Below, in pieces: positions 17,125 to 27,069 of a DNA stretch of 64,000 nt. The stretch lies in NCBI RefSeq assembly GCF_004101865.1, contig NZ_CP026118.1:930001-994000 (forward strand), written 5' to 3'. The first letter of the stretch is position 1. Each line of letters starts with the position of its first letter. The notes beneath the pieces were generated by a model. That model was not told the origin of the DNA. It did no database searches and worked only from the letters and a program-made list of their open reading frames with translations. The stretch comes from Halobacillus litoralis (GTDB lineage: Bacteria > Bacillota > Bacilli > Bacillales > Halobacillaceae). Both the position numbers and the translations under genes were made by a program.

Positions 17125-17178
17125 TTGCCGTCGACACCCTCCGTTGCTAAAATGGATTAACAGACAGGAAGGGATTTA

Positions 17179-17577
17179 ATGCCACAACGAGATACGATTT
17201 TCGATGAAATCGGAAAAGAAAAAATCGATGAACTTGTAGAAGCTTTTTATAAACGAGTAAGCAAACATCCGGATTTGATTCCGATTTTCCCCGATGATTT
17301 CACAGAAACAATCCGCAAACAAAAACAATTCTTAACGCAATTTTTCGGTGGTCCCCCACTGTATATCGAAGAACATGGACACCCGATGTTGCGGGCAAGG
17401 CATCTGCCTTTCAAAATTACACCCACGAGAAGAGATGCTTGGCTGTCGTGCATGTCAGGGGCTATGACCGAAGTGGAGATCGAAGAACCTTATAGATCTT
17501 ACATGTTTGAGCGCTTGACGATGACAGCGAATCATATGATGAATACACCAGAGGATGAGAAAGGAGAATCGATGTGA
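17179..17577 (+). CDS. yjbI: Truncated haemoglobin, group II (YjbI)
   Basis: The 132-residue globin has the 2-over-2 fold features: [13 protein letters not shown] near 56-68 and the proximal His in RARHLPF at about 76, followed by RRDAWLSCM with the conserved Trp of group II. Such globins bind O2 or NO with high affinity. It overlaps the next gene, spxH, by four bases (GTGA), so both proteins are coupled. The pair is conserved in Bacillaceae and often linked with redox stress. Function beyond ligand binding is not established. Confidence 0.94.
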   Translation: MPQRDTIFDEIGKEKIDELVEAFYKRVSKHPDLIPIFPDDFTETIRKQKQFLTQFFGGPPLYIEEHGHPMLRARHLPFKITPTRRDAWLSCMSGAMTEVEIEEPYRSYMFERLTMTANHMMNTPEDEKGESM

Positions 17578-18461
17578 GTTGGAACAGCTTGAGCAGTGAC
17601 AAAGAGACAAACGGTACAGCCAGCGGTTTCTTTAATATATTGAAAAGACCGATTGAGATTTACGTTTTCATCGATCCCCTCTGTCCCGAATGTTGGTCAC
17701 TTGAACCTTTTCTCAAAAAGCTCACGATCGAATATGGACGCTTCTTTACCATCCGCCCGATTATCAGCGGTAAATTAGCCTCTCTGCACCAGAATAAAAT
17801 GAAAAAGCCTGAAAACCTGAAAGAAGCTTGGGATAAAACAGGTTCCCGTACCGGCATGTGCTGTGACGGGGATGTCTGGCTGGAAAACCCTGTCTCTTCC
17901 CCTCTTGCAACCTCTCTCGCTGTCAAAGCAGCAGAACTGCAGGGGAAAAAAGCAGGCATGCGTTTTCTTCGCAAAGTCCAGGAATATGTTTTCCTTGAGA
18001 AACAAAATATCTCTGATGAAGCTGTCCTGATTGAATGTGCTGAAAAAAGTCGTCTTGATGTGAAGGAATTCAAAAATGACCTTCATTCAGATGCTGCCCG
18101 CCGCGCTTTACAGTGTGATTTGAAATTGGCCCATGAAATGGAAGTGGACTCTACCCCGACTCTGGTCATTTTTAATGAATCCGAAGAAGACGCAGGGCTT
18201 AAAATCACCGGTTCTTATTCTTACGAGGTCTATGTGAAAGTGTTGAAAGAAATGCTGCAAAAAGATCCAAAGCCTGGAATCAAACCCGCTTTGGAGGATT
18301 TCTTGCACCACTATCGCTTTGTCGCCAATAAAGAGATTGCCGTCGTCTACGACTGGACAGAACAAGAAGCTAAACGGGAAATGAAAAAGCTGGTTTTGAA
18401 GCAAAAGGTCAAAGAAGTCCCCGTGAAACACGGAGCCTTTTGGCAATATATCGAATCATGA
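17574..18461 (+). CDS. spxH: ClpXP adaptor SpxH (YjbH)
   Basis: The 295-residue protein is the adaptor that presents Spx to ClpXP for degradation. It has a thioredoxin-like DsbA fold with the CxxC motif as CPEC near 38-41 in [14 protein letters not shown], followed by a helical insertion and a C-terminal domain. Spx itself is encoded at 23791-24186. It starts with GTG, eight bases after AAAGGAG, overlapping the globin stop. A strong terminator follows at once. Confidence 0.93.
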   Translation: MSWNSLSSDKETNGTASGFFNILKRPIEIYVFIDPLCPECWSLEPFLKKLTIEYGRFFTIRPIISGKLASLHQNKMKKPENLKEAWDKTGSRTGMCCDGDVWLENPVSSPLATSLAVKAAELQGKKAGMRFLRKVQEYVFLEKQNISDEAVLIECAEKSRLDVKEFKNDLHSDAARRALQCDLKLAHEMEVDSTPTLVIFNESEEDAGLKITGSYSYEVYVKVLKEMLQKDPKPGIKPALEDFLHHYRFVANKEIAVVYDWTEQEAKREMKKLVLKQKVKEVPVKHGAFWQYIES

Positions 18462-18493
18462 AAAAGCTCTCCACCATTGGGGAGCTTTTTTTG
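18461..18493 (+). terminator. Terminator after spxH
   Basis: Arms AAAAAGCTCTCC and GGGGAGCTTTTTTT. Confidence 0.9.
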
Positions 18494-18631
18494 TTATAGA
18501 GAGCTGGATGGTCATTTCTTCTACTCATTCAGTGAACCTCGTATTTTCTTTAAGCAGCACGACTCTCACCCGGTGAAAGTCATGCTCAGCTTCTCCCTTT
18601 CATAAACTGTACAAAAAGGGGGCAGCTTAAA

Positions 18632-18808
18632 ATGAAAGTCTGGTCAATTCTAACCTGCTTGTTTTTAATCATTATCCTTGGCTTGTTCCATCTGTTCGCC
18701 CTTATGCATCTCTACCCTTTATACATCACTTCTCCCTTACTTTTCATCGCCATTTATCTGGGTTTATCGATTACTTCTTACAAAAAGACGTTCCGCGGCT
18801 TCAAATAA
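18632..18808 (+). CDS. Small two-helix membrane protein (58 aa)
   Basis: A short gene preceded by AAAGGGGG. The product has two hydrophobic helices (about 4-24 and 30-49) and a basic C-terminal tail (YKKTFRGFK), so an N-in, C-in hairpin in the membrane is likely. I know of no function. It lies between spxH and pepF and shares a bidirectional hairpin with pepF. Codon use and the ribosome binding site support it as a real gene. Confidence 0.65.
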   Translation: MKVWSILTCLFLIIILGLFHLFALMHLYPLYITSPLLFIAIYLGLSITSYKKTFRGFK

Positions 18809-18842
18809 AATGCCCACGCGAGAGTTTCCACGTGGGCATTTG
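18807..18842. terminator. Bidirectional terminator between the 58-aa gene and pepF
   Basis: Arms TGCCCACG and CGTGGGCA, flanked by A- and T-rich bases on both sides. Confidence 0.8.
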
Positions 18843-18848
18843 TTATGA

Positions 18849-20657
18849 TTATTTTTTCAACAAGGCTTCCATTTCATCCAGTTTCTCCTCAAACACATCC
18901 AGAGCAGCCAGGATTGGATCTTTTGATGTCATATCGACACCAGCCCGCTTCAATACTTCAATCGGGTAATCACTGCTCCCCGCTTTCAAGAAACTTTTAT
19001 AACGTTCCACAGCAGGATCGCCTTCTTCAAGGATTTGCCCGGCTAAAGCTTGAGCCGCCGCGTACCCTGTGGAATACTGATAAACATAGTAGCCCATGTA
19101 GAAGTGTGGGATTCTCGCCCATTCAAGCCCGATTTCATCATCCACCACGATATTCTCGCCGAAATATTTCTTGTTAAGGTCGTAGTAGAGTTCAGTCAGT
19201 TTATCGGCGGTTAACGCTTCACCGTTCTGGGCCTGGACATGGATTTCATGCTCGAATTCAGCGAACATCGTCTGACGGAAGACAGTGCCGCGGAATCCTT
19301 CCAAAAAGTTATTGAGCAGATAAAGTTTCTCTTTATCACTGTTGGTGTTTTTCAGCATATGATCATTCAACAGGGCCTCATTACAAGTGGAAGCCACTTC
19401 AGCAACGAAAATTGAATAGTTACCGTAGCGATAGGGCTGGTTTTCATGAGTATAGTGACTATGCAGCGAATGCCCGAGCTCATGGGCAAGGGTGAATAAA
19501 TTGTTGACGTTATCCTGCCAATTCATTAGGATATAAGGATTCGTGCCATAATGTCCGGAAGAATACGCACCGCTTCTCTTTCCTTTGTTTTCCACTACAT
19601 CAATCCAGCGGTTTTCAAAGCCCTCATTCAGTAGGTTCACATACTCTTCACCAAGTGGCTTTAAACCTTTCACGACGAGCTCCTGCGCCTCTTCATAAGT
19701 TACTTCCATCTCAGCTTCTTTCACTAGTGGTGTGTAAAGGTCGTACATATGGACTTCATCAAGCTCTAATACTTCCTTACGCAACTCTACATAGCGATGC
19801 AAAAGGGACAAGCGATCATTTACAGCATCGATCAAGTTGTCATAAACCGACTCTGGAATGTTATTATTGTCCAGCTTGGCTTGGCGCGCCCTGTCGTACT
19901 TTCTTACTGTCGCATTGAAATTATTTTTCTTTACATGGCCGCTCAGCGTTGATGCAAACGTGTTTTTGAACGAACCGAATGTATCGTACATAGCTTTGAA
20001 TGCTTCCTTGCGAACTTCACGATCATCAGATTTCAAAAAGTTGATGTAACGGCCATGGGTCAGATCCACTTCTTCCCCTTTTTCGTTTTTAATTGTCGGG
20101 AAAGTAATATCAGCATTATTCAAAGCGCCGAATGTCTGAGAAGGATTCGAACCAATCTCTGAGAATCCCGCAAGAAGTTTTTCCTCTTTTTCACTCAGGA
20201 CGTGTGCACGCTGGCGTGTAATTTCATCAAGTGTGTGTTCATAGAGTTCAAGAGGTTCATACGACTCAATGAAGCTTTTCACTTTTCCTTCAGGAAGCGC
20301 AAGAATTTCAGGTACGACAAAACTCATTGCCGAAGCGATTTTCGTGTACAACGATTCCGCTTTCGCATTCAATTCCTGGTAATGGGAATTGGTCGTGTCC
20401 TGGTCATTACGCATATGTGCATAAGTATAAAGCAAACCGATTTTATTAGATATTTTATCTTGAAAAGAAAGAAGCTCATAAAGTTGCTCGGCAGATTCGC
20501 CCAATTTCCCCTGATATTTTTCTAATTCAGGAAGCAACTCCTTCGTTTCTTCTAATTCTTGATACCAAGCTTCATCTGTAGCAAACATGGACTCCAGATC
20601 CCACGTCTTTTCTACAGGTACCTCTTCTCTTTTTGGCAGTTCTTTCGTAGACGACAT
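18849..20657 (-). CDS. pepF: Oligoendopeptidase F
   Basis: The 602-residue zinc metallopeptidase of the M3B family cuts oligopeptides of about 7 to 17 residues in the cytosol. The catalytic HExxH lies in LAHELGHSLHSH near 390, with the third ligand Glu downstream in EVASTCNEAL (about 415). Family-typical N-terminal WDLESMFATDEAW is present. The ATG at 20657 is chosen: AAGGAGG sits eight bases before it, while a TTG six codons earlier overlaps that site. It lies next to coiA and mecA as in B. subtilis (yjbG). Confidence 0.95.
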   Translation of the reverse strand: MSSTKELPKREEVPVEKTWDLESMFATDEAWYQELEETKELLPELEKYQGKLGESAEQLYELLSFQDKISNKIGLLYTYAHMRNDQDTTNSHYQELNAKAESLYTKIASAMSFVVPEILALPEGKVKSFIESYEPLELYEHTLDEITRQRAHVLSEKEEKLLAGFSEIGSNPSQTFGALNNADITFPTIKNEKGEEVDLTHGRYINFLKSDDREVRKEAFKAMYDTFGSFKNTFASTLSGHVKKNNFNATVRKYDRARQAKLDNNNIPESVYDNLIDAVNDRLSLLHRYVELRKEVLELDEVHMYDLYTPLVKEAEMEVTYEEAQELVVKGLKPLGEEYVNLLNEGFENRWIDVVENKGKRSGAYSSGHYGTNPYILMNWQDNVNNLFTLAHELGHSLHSHYTHENQPYRYGNYSIFVAEVASTCNEALLNDHMLKNTNSDKEKLYLLNNFLEGFRGTVFRQTMFAEFEHEIHVQAQNGEALTADKLTELYYDLNKKYFGENIVVDDEIGLEWARIPHFYMGYYVYQYSTGYAAAQALAGQILEEGDPAVERYKSFLKAGSSDYPIEVLKRAGVDMTSKDPILAALDVFEEKLDEMEALLKK

Positions 20658-20723
20658 CCAAACATCCTCCTTCAAAATAATTCGTCACCCTAAAAGTTTC
20701 TCGATTTGTGTGATAATCCCTTC

Positions 20724-21871
20724 CTAAATCTTAATTCTTTGTAAACTTTTCAACTGTGCCAACGTTCTCCGGTCATCCTCCAGCCCATCTTCCATCCGCT
20801 TATGAAAAGAGACCTGTTTCTTTTTCACCCATGTATTATTCCCTGTTTTTCCAACGATATTTAATTTGGCCAATAAGTTTAAATATTGGGTTGAAAGAGA
20901 TGGGGTGTATCCATTGAGGGTAGATTGGATTTTTATTTCAGGAAAGCTGATGAAAGCTCCTATGGGAAGAGATATAAAATGATCGATCAACAAGCGGGTC
21001 TGCCATATATATGGCTTTGTCATCAACTGAACTTGTCCAGCTAATGGAAGGTAACACACGCTTGGAATCAAGGAAAAATGGTACCCGTTCAAATAAAGAT
21101 ATTGGCGGTACTTCCTTTCTTCAGAACCGACCTGTTTCCTGTAAACGGTACGGTTTTCGAACCATTTCTGCTTTAAATCAAAAATTAAATTTAATGTATC
21201 TGAAGAGTTGTCTGGAAAAAAAAATTGGGGAATAATGCTTCACTTATCGGTATAGAGTGAATGGAACCATAATTTTGACGCATACCTATGCTTCTTATAT
21301 GTGACACGCGGATTATTCTTTTAGAGGAGGTATCAAAAAACAGCAGGTGATAACTATTGTGCCAGAAGTAAAGAAAGGAACGGATGAAATCATTGAGGAG
21401 AATTTGTTCGGGGCCGGATCGCTGGAAGTGTTTCATACCGAGGATCCATAAAGGGAAGACTTCTATTTTCTTGTAGGCTGCTGTCCTTTTGCGCACTTCA
21501 CGGATAGGGATGGTAGAACATTGATATTCAAGGGCAAGCTTCTTACCATTATGCTTCATCAAAACATCAGCTCTTTGTTGGATCTCTTCAATATAAGGCT
21601 CCAGATGAACCTCGTATCCTTGTTCGAAAAGCCATTCGTATAACGCCCATTTCCCTGTTTCATGCTCTAAGCTTTCTCCCTTTTTCATAGATGCACAATC
21701 ACTTTTGGGAGGATGGGAAAAATGAGGAATCACCTTCAAACCCGCCCGGACTTGCAGCGGTTCATTGCATGTAGGGCAACGAAACATTTGCCGTTTGATA
21801 GCTGAAATCTCCTGCTTAGACATTTGATATAGGGACTGTAATTTTCCTTCGGTATTAAGAGCATACAACAC
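20724..21871 (-). pseudogene. coiA: Competence protein CoiA, split by a frameshift in a T9 tract
   Basis: CoiA is a competence-induced nuclease-like protein needed for recombination during transformation. The N-terminal part (21871 to about 21225) shows the zinc finger CPTCNEPL, the HFSHPPKSDC motif and the nuclease core ADVLMKHNGKKLALEYQCS. After residue about 220 the frame shifts at a run of nine T (minus strand; plus 21216-21224). Adding one T restores an open frame that continues through KQKWFENRTVYRKQVG into the C-terminal ORF ending at 20724, for 382 residues in total, close to the usual CoiA length. As written it is broken; transcriptional slippage on the run or a sequencing error could rescue it. 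The GTG start follows GGGAGG. Confidence 0.85.
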
Positions 21872-21928
21872 CAGACTATCACCTCCCTCTTTATCATTCG
21901 ACAAAAAACCATATTTTTCCTGCACAAA

Positions 21929-21961
21929 CAAAAAAATAAGCACACGTGATTGTGTGCTCGT
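21929..21961 (-). terminator. Terminator after mecA
   Basis: On the minus strand AGCACACAATCACGTGTGCT ends in a T-run. It separates mecA from coiA. Confidence 0.85.
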
Positions 21962-21964
21962 TGA

Positions 21965-22660
21965 TTACTCAACGGGGAAATATTCTTTCACAGAAGTTAA
22001 AGCTTGTTCAGCAAAGATCACTTTACCATATTCTTCCAAACGGTGAATCGTTAAAGAAGATTCATGCCCGTATTCCATCAATTGACTAAGAATATTTTCT
22101 TGTACTTCATCACTCATATCTTCATCAGTGAACTGAATATATAAATAGTATCGATCTTCGAAATGGAATAAGCGCTGTTCCATGGAGTCCTCAGGTGAAA
22201 CATAGTGACTAAGTTGAATAATGTCTTCGAAATCATTGAATTTAAGTGTAAACGTCAACGGTTCGTCTGACTCCTCCTGACCCTCATCATCGTCATCTTT
22301 GGATTTTTCTTCAGAATCATGGAATTTATCGTCAAGCAGTGATTCCAGTTTCTCATCTACTGGTACATCAATTGCCTTACCTTCTTCATCCGGCAGTTCA
22401 AGCTTTTGACCGTCTTGGGAAACCTGTGCTTTCGTGACTATAACTTCCAGTCCTTTATCCATCGCTTGAACTTGAATCCATAGCGGTCCATCCGCCTGAA
22501 AGTTTTCCTGGTCGTTGACTTCATCCATCATTTCCCAGAAAAGCTGTTCGCTGCGTTCACGATTATACCAAATTTCTTCTCTGTCAAAGCCTCGTTGTTC
22601 TACATCTTGATATGTTACGTAAAATTTAACAGTGTTTTCATTTATTCTTTCGATTTCCAT
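21965..22660 (-). CDS. mecA: ClpC adaptor protein MecA
   Basis: The 231-residue adaptor targets ComK and other substrates to ClpC-ClpP and activates ClpC. The N-terminal substrate domain begins MEIERINENTVKFYVTY. A very acidic linker (about 118-140, DSEEKSKDDDDEGQEESDE) follows, longer and more acidic than in B. subtilis. The C-terminal domain (about 145-231) contains the ClpC-binding fold, with FNDFEDIIQLSHYV. The ATG at 22660 is preferred because GGGAG lies eight bases upstream; the longer reading to 22705 lacks a site. The pairing with coiA next to it is conserved. Confidence 0.94.
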   Translation of the reverse strand: MEIERINENTVKFYVTYQDVEQRGFDREEIWYNRERSEQLFWEMMDEVNDQENFQADGPLWIQVQAMDKGLEVIVTKAQVSQDGQKLELPDEEGKAIDVPVDEKLESLLDDKFHDSEEKSKDDDDEGQEESDEPLTFTLKFNDFEDIIQLSHYVSPEDSMEQRLFHFEDRYYLYIQFTDEDMSDEVQENILSQLMEYGHESSLTIHRLEEYGKVIFAEQALTSVKEYFPVE

Positions 22661-22957
22661 ACATTTCTCTCCCTTCTTGTCATGTTTTAAGGGGGAAGGG
22701 AACACTCACCCTTTTTTCGCTTATAGAACCTTACCCGTTAGGCCTAAGCTTCAACCGTCATGCTGTGTAGAAGTAAGGGGTTGATGTACTCCTATTGTAT
22801 GACAGTGCACTCTAAATGGAAAACAAATTGCTTGAATTCAGCATATAACCATTCAGGACTTGAATATTATGGAGAAAGGCCCCCGAATCAGGGTGGTTGA
22901 GTTCTCATTTTAGCTTATTCCCTAAGGTTTGTCACTACATAGCAGGAGGATTTTTCA

Positions 22958-23623
22958 ATGAATTGGGACTTGCTTGAGCCATTACTCATCATCATCAGTA
23001 TTGATATCATTCTAGGGGGAGATAATGCCGTTGTCATTGCCCTGGCCAGCCGCAATTTACCTCCTGAGCAGAGAAACAAAGCGATTATTCTCGGGACAGG
23101 TCTGGCAATTGCAGCAAGAGTTCTGTTGACGATGGTTGCTCTTTATCTTCTCCAAATTCCGTTCCTTCAATTAGTCGGTGGACTACTTCTTTTCTATATC
23201 GCGATGAAACTGCTGACAGACAACGTTGAAACAGAAAACATTAAAGCAGGTGACAGCTTAGCCATTGCAGTAAAAACCATTGTGTTCGCTGACATCGTAA
23301 TGGGTTTCGATAACGTGTTAGCCATCGCTGGAGCCTCTCATAACAATATCATCCTTGTCATCATCGGATTGCTCGTGTCCGTACCGATTATTGTCTGGGG
23401 CAGTCGTATCATCCTTGTACTCATGGACAAGTTTCCGCTTCTCATCTATTTCGGAGCAGGAATCTTAGCCTATACAGCAGCGGAAATGATCATGGAAGAT
23501 CGCTACTTCTTTCAGTATATAGAGGACTACCCTTTCATCCATCAGTGGTTCTCAGTTGTAATGGTAATCGTAGTCATTACATTAGGTTATTTATTTAATA
23601 AGAAAAAAGGCACGGCGTTATAA
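22958..23623 (+). CDS. yjbE: TerC family membrane protein (YjbE)
   Basis: The 221-residue integral membrane protein has seven predicted helices and the TerC signature GGDNAVVIALASRNLP near residues 20-35, repeated as FADIVMGFDNVLAIAGASH at about 107-125. Acidic residues in these helices are thought to bind metal; relatives export Mn2+ and supply metal to secreted enzymes. I looked for a yybP-ykoY manganese riboswitch upstream and did not find one. AGGAGG precedes the ATG. It is divergent from mecA and convergent with spx, as in B. subtilis. Confidence 0.93.
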   Translation: MNWDLLEPLLIIISIDIILGGDNAVVIALASRNLPPEQRNKAIILGTGLAIAARVLLTMVALYLLQIPFLQLVGGLLLFYIAMKLLTDNVETENIKAGDSLAIAVKTIVFADIVMGFDNVLAIAGASHNNIILVIIGLLVSVPIIVWGSRIILVLMDKFPLLIYFGAGILAYTAAEMIMEDRYFFQYIEDYPFIHQWFSVVMVIVVITLGYLFNKKKGTAL

Positions 23624-23745
23624 CTAAAAGAATAAACCTTATGGAAATAACAATAGCTGGCTTAGGCGATCCATCTTAACCACCCACACTTTTGCAACCA
23701 CACCAAGCGGACATGTGAAACAAACCTCAACTTTCTAAAAAAATG

Positions 23746-23782
23746 AAAAAAGCTGCGACTGGGAAACCCCGTCACAGCTTTC
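23746..23782 (-). terminator. Terminator after spx
   Basis: Arms AAAGCTGTGAC and GTCGCAGCTTT-like bases on the minus strand with a T-run. Confidence 0.8.
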
Positions 23783-23790
23783 TATTTGTA

Positions 23791-24186
23791 TTAATTGACC
23801 AGACGCTGCGCTTCCTTCAACTGGAAGGTGCGTACACTTCGCGGTAAGAAACGCCGAATCTCATCTTCGTTATATCCTACCTGCAAACGTTTATCATCAA
23901 TGATGATTGGACGGCGGAGCAAACCAGGATTCTCTTGAATCAAATCGAAAAGGTCCTGCATTGGCAGCTGATCGAAGTCCACTTTCAACTTTTGGAATAC
24001 TTTTGAACGTGTGGAAATGATTTCTTCAGTTCCATCCTCTGTCATGCGAAGGATTTCTTTGATCTCATCCAACGTTAATGGCTCAGAAAATATATTGCGT
24101 TCTGTGTAAGGTATATCGTGCTCTTCAAGCCAAGCTTTTGCTTTTCGACATGATGTACAACTTGGTGAGGTATAAAGTGTGACCAT
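23791..24186 (-). CDS. spx: Global thiol-stress regulator Spx
   Basis: The 131-residue protein has the redox CxxC at Cys10 and Cys13 (SCTSC) in an ArsC-like thioredoxin fold. It binds the RNA polymerase alpha C-terminal domain and, when oxidised, activates thiol homeostasis genes. RSKVFQKL near 60-67 and LLRRPIIID near 91 match the family closely. Its C-terminus ends VN, as in the ClpXP-degraded proteins. The adaptor SpxH is encoded 6 kb away. The 283-base upstream region is AT-rich; I could not settle on one promoter. Confidence 0.96.
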   Translation of the reverse strand: MVTLYTSPSCTSCRKAKAWLEEHDIPYTERNIFSEPLTLDEIKEILRMTEDGTEEIISTRSKVFQKLKVDFDQLPMQDLFDLIQENPGLLRRPIIIDDKRLQVGYNEDEIRRFLPRSVRTFQLKEAQRLVN

Positions 24187-24438
24187 ACAGAAACTTCACT
24201 CCTCGATAAAATTTATAGTGAAAATTCAATTACTTATTTATTTGTAATCAATATAATCTAACCATGATTCTACTATAACACAACTGTCAAGTAATTTCTA
24301 TGGTAACTTGGACAATCATTGTACAAAGCAATCGTTTTATCGTTTCCGTATATCAATACCTCTTTTTTACCCTTTTCAAACCTAAAGAAAACAATTCTTT
24401 TAATTTTTTCTATTTTCAACTATGCCTGTTTGATTGAA

Positions 24439-24464
24439 AATACCCACCTAAGCACGGTGGGTAT
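24439..24464 (-). terminator. Terminator after yjbC
   Basis: Arms ATACCCACC and GGTGGGTAT. Confidence 0.75.
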
Positions 24465-24469
24465 GTAAA

Positions 24470-25066
24470 TTAAGAATTTTTTATTTTATCCAATTCGTTC
24501 AGGATGTCTTCGGTATCATCACGATCTTCATCCCTTGAGAGCACCTCGTCGACAGGCTGATAGGACTTTCCATAAAATTGTTCATCTTTATAGGTGTGGA
24601 TTTCCGTATACATCTCTTTCATTTGTTCATAAATTTGTTCTTCAGAAGCATCCTCTGGTGACCAAAAAAGAATCTCCATCGTATTCATTTCATTCGTTAC
24701 AACAGATCGTCTCGTGTAGCCGATGGAAAGTGCATGCTTGAAGCCTTCACGCTGATAGAAGCGCAGCCGTTTTTCAGAGTCCGAATCTTCATAGTCGACC
24801 GGCTCTACTTCAAGGATGATCGGTTTTCCTTTCGCCTTCATTTTTTCAATGAGTTTATGACCAAGTCCCTGACCACGTGAAGCAGTGGAAACGTATACAT
24901 AATCAATGAAAATGAAAGCATCGAACTCCGCATACATTAATACATGATGTTCGCCTTCATCCTTATAATATACGTCACCTTTCTCTTTCAATAGTGCTTC
25001 CATGTGTTCTTTTGATTTCATTTCCTCTACAGGAAAGTACTCGTTCAACTTCTCATACCAATTCAT
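24470..25066 (-). CDS. yjbC: GNAT-family acetyltransferase (YjbC)
   Basis: The 198-residue protein has a GNAT core in its first 130 residues, with the acetyl-CoA loop SRGQGLGHKLI near 62-72. A family-specific acidic C-terminal extension (about 150-198, ending in a DEDRDDTEDILNELDKIKN helix) follows. In B. subtilis yjbC forms a transcript with spx and is induced by salt and other stress; the substrate is unknown. Here a terminator-like hairpin separates the two, with 283 bases between, so spx probably also has its own promoter. Confidence 0.9.
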   Translation of the reverse strand: MNWYEKLNEYFPVEEMKSKEHMEALLKEKGDVYYKDEGEHHVLMYAEFDAFIFIDYVYVSTASRGQGLGHKLIEKMKAKGKPIILEVEPVDYEDSDSEKRLRFYQREGFKHALSIGYTRRSVVTNEMNTMEILFWSPEDASEEQIYEQMKEMYTEIHTYKDEQFYGKSYQPVDEVLSRDEDRDDTEDILNELDKIKNS

Positions 25067-25132
25067 TGATCTACTCCCTTATCATTAGTCACTTCTATTA
25101 TACCGAATATTGATTCACTTGTTAAATCTATT

Positions 25133-25402
25133 CTATACAGGAGATATTCCCCTGCTTCTGCAGTTGTCCATAGGATATGAAATTAATATGAATTTATCCA
25201 CTTTGATACCACCTTCACTGTCAATGTGTGGTACTTCCTGCAGGAGTACTCTAACCACTTCACCGGCTGGGATCTTCCGGAATTCAACTACCCGCCTGGT
25301 GTTCAACAAGGCCTCAGCCTCCGCAGGAAGTTTTTCAACCAACAACCATCCAGCCATACGGTAAGGAGCCCCTGACATCTCGTTAATAAGTTTTCCACAC
25401 AC
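25133..25402 (-). CDS. Possible small gene or gene remnant (up to 89 aa)
   Basis: The minus-strand frame reads like protein (strands such as AGWLLVEKLPAEAEALL and VVRVLLQEVPHID), but I do not recognise it. No convincing ribosome binding site precedes any of its GTG or ATG starts, and it abuts repeat copy C. It could be a decayed gene cut by the repeat, or a real small protein. The rest of 25067-25706 holds only repeat copy C. Confidence 0.3.
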   Translation of the reverse strand: MCGKLINEMSGAPYRMAGWLLVEKLPAEAEALLNTRRVVEFRKIPAGEVVRVLLQEVPHIDSEGGIKVDKFILISYPMDNCRSRGISPV

Positions 25403-25436
25403 TGATGACCACTAAACGAATAAAAACATGCGAGAA

Positions 25437-25679
25437 TCATCAAAAGAATTCTTTTTGAATTATGCATCAAAGAAAAAGCCGAGTAGAATGATTTTATCAT
25501 TCTACTCGGCTTCTTTATTTCGAGACAACCGGAATCTTACTCTTCCTCCACTTGGTCAAGTGATCTACTTGACTGAGTTAGCTGAAACCGTGCACGCAGC
25601 AAGCATCCACCGAAAAGCGATTCGTGAGAAGCAACAACAAATTTCAACAGTTCCTCTAGATTGAGAAAAATTTTTCAGT
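25437..25679. repeat. MITE-like dispersed repeat, copy C (more diverged)
   Basis: It shares the TTATGCATCAAA left part, a perfect 13-bp hairpin GCCGAGTAGAATG/CATTCTACTCGGC, AAGCATCCACCGAAAAGCG and the right end TTTTTCAGT with copies A and B. The left tip has lost the CACTGAAG sequence and part of the GC-rich block is missing. Confidence 0.65.
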
Positions 25680-25706
25680 AACCTCGGCATCCCAGCACTC
25701 TTTTCA

Positions 25707-26927
25707 TTAATTCATCGGTGTATAATCAACATTCTTCGTATAATTATTTCCAGCGTTCCAAAGAAGGAATTCATTGATATCATTCTCATTCAAAGCACGA
25801 ATTTGAGCTTCTACTTCTGCTTTCCCATACTGTTTGGTAGCACCCGAGTAAAGCCATGGTGCTTCAAAATCCTGTAACCAGGGACGGGAAGTCGGTTTAT
25901 TCTCAAGCTTATTCAATACTTCATTCTCTACCTTCGCATACTCATCAATAAGACGGTATGGCTCTGTATCCGGTTTTGTAATTCCGAAATATGGCCCCCA
26001 ATGACTTGGATAAATCATAGAGGAAATGACATCGACATTCGAAGAAATCTTCGAGAAGTTCTGCCCGATGTTCGGAGCTTCAGGAATTGTTGCGGCATAT
26101 CCGAAGATATCTACAGAAACATCCACCCCATAATACTCCAGCTCATTCCGAGCATACTCTACGAAATCCGTAACCGCTTGGACACGCTTTTGTACATTAT
26201 TCTTTTCTAAGTCTGCATATTTGCCCTGGTCATATTCCAAGACGTCATCACGGCTGTCAAAGCCTTCCGGGAAGCGGACATAGTCATACTGGATCTCTTC
26301 AAATCCCATTTCCGCTGCTATCTTTGCAAGTTCTACATTATACTCCCAAACTTCTTCCGAAAATGGACTGACAAAAGCTTCTCCTTTGCCATTTTTCCAT
26401 ACCTGGCCATTTTTCGTAAAAGAAAGATCAGGTCGCTTTTCAGCTAGAAGAGTATCTTTGAAGACAACTACACGAGCGATAGGATAAATTCCTTTCGCTT
26501 CTAATTCTTCCAGCATCGCACGCGGATCATCAATGAACGGTTCAGCTACATTAGCGTAAGGAGAACCCTCTTCCGGCTCAAATGTAATGTTTCCATGATC
26601 TTCTTTAATGTCAATCACCATCGCATTAAGCTCTGTATTTTCTACAAGCTTTGTCAATTCGGCCATTTTAGCTCCGCCAGCTGATGGACCGGTGACATAA
26701 ATTCCTCTGACAGCCTCCGGGTATTCGAAGTTCAGTCCGGAATTATAAGTAAAACGAGCAGCCGGGCTCGGAATTACCAACTCCTTAAGTCCCAGTTGCT
26801 TCTTCGTCATGATTCCTGCATCTTTCGTTGCTTCTCCTTCTTCAGCTTTAACATTATGTAATGGTAGTGCCATACCAAAAAGGAGAATACCAGTGAAGAC
26901 CAGCATCCAAAGTTGTTTTTTCCCCAT
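25707..26927 (-). CDS. Exported putative glycoside hydrolase (DUF4015)
   Basis: The 406-residue protein has a signal peptide (about 1-26, cleavage after VKA) and a TIM-barrel domain of the DUF4015 putative glycoside hydrolase family. Typical segments are VRGIYVTGPSAGG, AMVIDIKEDHGNITFEP, GFEEIQYDYVRFPEG and VSVDIFGYAA. The acidic residues at strand ends (DIKED, QYDYVRFPE) are likely catalytic. The substrate is not known; cell wall or exopolysaccharide is plausible. The start at 26927 follows TAGGATG; upstream ATGs lack sites. It replaces the gene found next to opp in B. subtilis. Confidence 0.88.
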   Translation of the reverse strand: MGKKQLWMLVFTGILLFGMALPLHNVKAEEGEATKDAGIMTKKQLGLKELVIPSPAARFTYNSGLNFEYPEAVRGIYVTGPSAGGAKMAELTKLVENTELNAMVIDIKEDHGNITFEPEEGSPYANVAEPFIDDPRAMLEELEAKGIYPIARVVVFKDTLLAEKRPDLSFTKNGQVWKNGKGEAFVSPFSEEVWEYNVELAKIAAEMGFEEIQYDYVRFPEGFDSRDDVLEYDQGKYADLEKNNVQKRVQAVTDFVEYARNELEYYGVDVSVDIFGYAATIPEAPNIGQNFSKISSNVDVISSMIYPSHWGPYFGITKPDTEPYRLIDEYAKVENEVLNKLENKPTSRPWLQDFEAPWLYSGATKQYGKAEVEAQIRALNENDINEFLLWNAGNNYTKNVDYTPMN

Positions 26928-27069
26928 TATACATCCTACTCCTATTCCTATTTTCTTCTTCTTCATTATAAAAGAGGTTGGCATGATATAACAGTCTTGG
27001 AATACATTTTTTCCTATGAATTTGCATATCGTTACCATTTACCTATTTTCTAGCCTCACACAACCTTTC

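Noticed and set aside
22661..22957. A yybP-ykoY manganese riboswitch upstream of the TerC gene
   Set aside because: The conserved loop sequences are missing.
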